64,000 nt of DNA from JBKBKC01 sp046294265 (GTDB lineage Bacteria; Pseudomonadota; Alphaproteobacteria; Rhodobacterales; Rhodobacteraceae). The DNA lies in assembly GCA_046294265.1 (NCBI GenBank), contig JBKBKC010000010.1, forward strand, positions 1 to 64,000, read 5' to 3'. The notes beneath the pieces are model-generated. The model was not told the origin of the DNA, ran no database searches, and worked only from the letters and a program-made list of their open reading frames with translations. Position numbers and translations under genes: made by a program. Of the stretch, positions 61,617-64,000 are shown piece after piece (the stretch's first letter is position 1; each line of letters begins with the position of its first letter).

Positions 61617-62310
61617 CATCCGCCTCCAGTTGCGCCAGCATCGCGGCGGCTGCCGCCTGTTCGGCGGCGCGTTTTGATCCAGCCTCGGCCGTCAGGGATT
61701 GTCCGGTTTCCAGCCGCACCTCGACGGTGAAGACGGGCGCGTGGTCGGGGCCGCTGCGGGCGGTCTCGGCATAGAGTGGGGGGGGCAGGCCGCGCGCCTG
61801 GGCCCATTCCTGCAATGCCGATTTCGCGTCGCGCGCGTCATGCGCCACGGCCGCGATCCGTTCGCCCCATAGTTGCAGCACTATCGCCCGGGCTGCCTCG
61901 AACCCCGCATCCAGATAGACGGCGGCGATAACCGCCTCCATCGCGTCACCCAAAAGTGCATCCTTGCGCCGCCCGCCCGACAGCATTTCGGACCGCCCCA
62001 GCCGCAGCACGTCGCCCAGCCCCACCGACCGGGCCACCTCGGCGCAGGTTTCCAGCCGCACCAGCGCGTTGAAGCGGGGCGCAAGCTTGCCCTCTGCGGC
62101 GGTTTCGTCGGCGGCAAACAGCGCCTCGGCGATGCACAGGCCCAGCACGCGGTCGCCCAGGAACTCCAGCCGTTCGTTCGATGGTCGCGCAGGTGCCGCG
62201 ATCGAGGCATGGGTCAGGGCGCGGAGCAGAAGATCCGGACGCGTGAAGCGGTGGCCGATGCGCGCCTCGAACTCACTGATCTCACGCGAAATCTTCAACC
62301 CCTCTATCAC
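61603..62310 (-). CDS. rnc: Ribonuclease III
   Basis: 235 residues from GTG at 62310. The catalytic signature NERLEFLGDRVLGLCIAEAL is near residue 45, the second acidic cluster is in GDAMEAVIAAVYLD, and a C-terminal dsRNA-binding domain ends with GSKRAAEQAAAAAMLAQL. It processes rRNA and double-stranded RNA. It overlaps lepB by 4 nt and era by 14 nt. Confidence 0.96.
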   Translation of the reverse strand: MIEGLKISREISEFEARIGHRFTRPDLLLRALTHASIAAPARPSNERLEFLGDRVLGLCIAEALFAADETAAEGKLAPRFNALVRLETCAEVARSVGLGDVLRLGRSEMLSGGRRKDALLGDAMEAVIAAVYLDAGFEAARAIVLQLWGERIAAVAHDARDAKSALQEWAQARGLPPPLYAETARSGPDHAPVFTVEVRLETGQSLTAEAGSKRAAEQAAAAAMLAQLEADDDGS

Positions 62311-63095
62311 TCCACCGCCTTGAAGAACCGATCCGCGCGCCAGGTCCAGAAATACAGCATCGACCGCCCGCCCGAGGAAAAGATGATCCGGTCGGCCCGG
62401 CCGATCAGGTATTCGGCGGGCACGAAGCCCACGCCGCCCACGGCCTGGCCATAGCGGCTGTCCTGACTGTTGTCGCGATTGTCGCCCATGAAGAAATAAT
62501 GCCCCGCAGGCACCGTAAAGACATCTGTGTTGTCGCCAAATCCGTTGGTGTCGATGTTCAGGACATCATGGCTGCGCCCTCCCGGCATCGTCTCGCGAAA
62601 ACGGGACTTCTGGCAGGTGCCGCCCTGGCCCACCGGGCCGTTCTCGCAGCGCGGCAGGTGGCCCATGGGGCCTTGCGGCTCATAGGTTTCGGCGAAGATG
62701 CCGTTGGCGGTCTGCGGCACTTCCTGGCCATTGAGGAACAGGATGCCGCCCTTCATCTGCACGGTGTCGCCGGGCGTGCCGATCAGCCGCTTGATGAAAT
62801 CGGACCCGTTGACGGGGTGGCGAAACACCACGACGTCACCGCGGTCAGGTTCGGAAAACAGCAGGCGTCCGGACAGCGGACACAGGCCGAAGGGGCAGGA
62901 ATATTGGGAATAGCCATAGGCCATCTTGTTGACGAACAGGAAATCCCCGATCAGCAGCGTGTCCTTCATGCTGCCCGAGGGGATCCAGAACGGCTGGAAG
63001 AACAGGGTGCGGAACACCCCGGCGATCAGGAGGGCGTAAACCACCGTCTTGATGGTCTCCATGATGCCGCCGTCGTTCTTTGCCTTGCTGGCCAT
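62307..63095 (-). CDS. lepB: Signal peptidase I
   Basis: 262 residues from ATG at 63095. One N-terminal membrane anchor, then the catalytic Ser42 in WIPSGSMKDTLLIGDF and the general base Lys102 in DFIKRLIGTPGDTV. The late box reads FFMGDNRDNSQDSRYG. It removes Sec signal peptides at the periplasmic face. It lies in the order acpS-lepB-rnc-era. Confidence 0.96.
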   Translation of the reverse strand: MASKAKNDGGIMETIKTVVYALLIAGVFRTLFFQPFWIPSGSMKDTLLIGDFLFVNKMAYGYSQYSCPFGLCPLSGRLLFSEPDRGDVVVFRHPVNGSDFIKRLIGTPGDTVQMKGGILFLNGQEVPQTANGIFAETYEPQGPMGHLPRCENGPVGQGGTCQKSRFRETMPGGRSHDVLNIDTNGFGDNTDVFTVPAGHYFFMGDNRDNSQDSRYGQAVGGVGFVPAEYLIGRADRIIFSSGGRSMLYFWTWRADRFFKAVE

Positions 63096-63124
63096 GTCGT
63101 GCCGCCTTTGGGTGAGGGTCGCGG

Positions 63125-63574
63125 CTACATGCGCGGGGCGGGTGGCGGTGTCAAGCCAAGCCCGGGTGAGGGCTGGCCCGCCGGGCGGGCCTCGATCACC
63201 ACGAAGGCCTGCGCCCAGGGATGGTCATCGGTCAGCGTGACATGGACCTGCGCCTCGTATCCATCCGGGGTCATGGCCGCCAGCCGGGCCGCGGCCCAGC
63301 CGGTCAGGTGCATCACGGGCTGGCCGGTGGAAAGGTTCGTCACCGCCATGTCCTTCCACGCGATGCCCATGCGCAGGCCGGTTCCAAGGGCCTTGGAGCA
63401 CGCCTCCTTCGCGGCCCAGCGTTTGGCATAGGTCGCGGCGACCTGCGCGCGGCCCTCGGCTGTGCGCTGTTCGCGGGGGGTGAACACGCGGTTGCGGAAC
63501 CGGTCGCCGAAACGGGCGAGCGTGGCCGCGATGCGGTCGATGTTGGCAAGGTCGGTGCCGATGCCGAGGATCAT
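63125..63574 (-). CDS. acpS: Holo-[acyl-carrier-protein] synthase
   Basis: 149 residues from ATG at 63574. MILGIGTDLANIDRI holds the Mg-binding Asp, and RWAAKEACSKALGTG is the second signature. It transfers 4'-phosphopantetheine from CoA to ACP. A Pro-rich extension of about 15 residues at the C-terminus makes it a little longer than usual. Genes lepB and pdxJ flank it as in other alphaproteobacteria. Confidence 0.95.
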   Translation of the reverse strand: MILGIGTDLANIDRIAATLARFGDRFRNRVFTPREQRTAEGRAQVAATYAKRWAAKEACSKALGTGLRMGIAWKDMAVTNLSTGQPVMHLTGWAAARLAAMTPDGYEAQVHVTLTDDHPWAQAFVVIEARPAGQPSPGLGLTPPPAPRM

Positions 63575-63622
63575 GGGCGTCGGGTATCCGTCCGACCCGC
63601 GTCGGGTCTGCGTCTGGCATCC

Positions 63623-63642
63623 GTCCCGACAGATGTCGGGAC
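63623..63642. repeat. Perfect 9-bp inverted repeat between pdxJ and acpS
   Basis: GTCCCGACA and TGTCGGGAC are separated by 2 nt, in a 211-bp non-coding gap. It could form a tight hairpin or a cruciform, or bind a dimeric protein. No T-run follows. Nothing else is recognised in this gap except a weaker repeat of TGAAGGGAAC-like sequence near 63700 and 63745. Confidence 0.5.
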
Positions 63643-63785
63643 AGGGCGCGCGGATGCAACGGGCGGGCTGCAACGGAGGGGCAGTGACCACGTCCCCTTC
63701 AAGGGAACGTGCCGCATTCGTGCAAAGATCCGTCCTGCGTTTTCGTGAAGGGAACCGCCGCCGAAATCCCGCAAGATGTCGGCAC

Positions 63786-64000
63786 TCACGCGAGGGCCGC
63801 GCGCACCGCGTCCATGCGCAGGCGCATCGCCTCGATGGCAGGTCCGAGGCCGCGAAAGATCGCCTCGCCGATCAGGAAATGCCCGATGTTCAACTCCATC
63901 ACCTCGGGCACCGCCGACACATGCTCGGCCGTCTCGTAAGTCAGGCCGTGGCCCATGTGGACCTCAAGCCCCAGCCCATGCGCCAGCCGCGCGCCCGCGC
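63786..64000 (-). CDS. pdxJ: Pyridoxine 5'-phosphate synthase, C-terminal part (gene runs off the window)
   Basis: The last 71 codons are visible on the minus strand, ending ...MRLRMDAVRAALA with TGA at 63786-63788. The segment has HMGHGLTYETAEHVSAVPEV and ELNIGHFLIGEAIFRGLGPA, the conserved C-terminal phosphate-binding part of PdxJ, which condenses 1-deoxyxylulose 5-phosphate with 3-amino-2-oxopropyl phosphate in vitamin B6 synthesis. The N-terminal two-thirds lie beyond 64000. Confidence 0.93.
   Translation of the reverse strand, partial: AGARLAHGLGLEVHMGHGLTYETAEHVSAVPEVMELNIGHFLIGEAIFRGLGPAIEAMRLRMDAVRAALA

Overview
The window looks like a chromosomal segment of a high-GC alphaproteobacterium of the Rhodobacteraceae/Paracoccaceae type. 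Supporting signs are the pckA / chvI-chvG-hprK-rapZ-EIIA-HPr arrangement, a C-terminal-only HPr kinase, a methylsuccinyl-CoA dehydrogenase of the ethylmalonyl-CoA pathway, a DUF6473-type protein, and the order pdxJ-acpS-lepB-rnc-era-recO. Genes are tightly packed and many neighbours overlap by 4 nt. I see no rRNA, CRISPR array or intact insertion sequence. One tRNA gene (Trp) is present.

Layout. 0-1 kb: end of a TniQ-like gene, then tRNA-Trp. 1-4.6 kb: membrane protein, tuf, lipoprotein. 4.7-9.3 kb: cytochrome P450, parC, SH3-domain protein. 9.4-15 kb: SDR, small twin-TM protein, cobalamin adenosyltransferase, etfB-etfA, DUF6473 protein, 3-hydroxybutyryl-CoA dehydrogenase. 14.9-22.2 kb: acyltransferase, ptsH, EIIA-Man, rapZ, hprK, chvG, chvI (minus strand), divergent from pckA. 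22.2-25.4 kb: DUF3859 protein, TauE-like exporter, mcd. 25.4-35.7 kb: an aromatic-CoA catabolic cluster. It contains a thiolase and 3-hydroxyacyl-CoA dehydrogenase (minus), divergent from a bifunctional 2-aminobenzoyl-CoA (or salicylyl-CoA) monooxygenase/reductase, SDR, MarR regulator, crotonase, acyl-CoA dehydrogenase, thioesterase, RidA and aryl-CoA ligase. 35.9-40.6 kb: LysR regulator, orphan CoxL-like molybdenum hydroxylase subunit, DapA-like lyase, 3-hydroxyanthranilate 3,4-dioxygenase. 40.7-46.1 kb: branched-chain-type ABC transporter with an aspartate dehydrogenase. 46.1-49.5 kb: TetR regulator divergent from an isoquinoline-1-oxidoreductase-like pair. 49.6-55.8 kb: arfB, class III aminotransferase/phospholyase plus APH-type kinase, smc. 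55.9-64 kb: MOSC protein, glycosyltransferase, lytic transglycosylase, recO, membrane proteins, era, rnc, lepB, acpS, pdxJ.

The 25-46 kb part reads as one accessory catabolic region. A transporter imports an aromatic acid, a ligase makes the CoA thioester, and the flavin monooxygenase/reductase dearomatises it. RidA, the crotonase, dehydrogenases and thiolase would then deaminate, open and shorten the product. Two nearly identical operator-like palindromes, one before the monooxygenase and one before the transporter, suggest that the MarR protein in the operon controls both. The neighbouring hydroxylase/DapA-like/dioxygenase set does not match any pathway I know as a unit and is the best candidate for undescribed biochemistry. 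A second structural theme is a recurrent intergenic element: a GC-rich hairpin followed by a GGATATTT-containing tail. It is found seven times, mostly at gene 3' ends.
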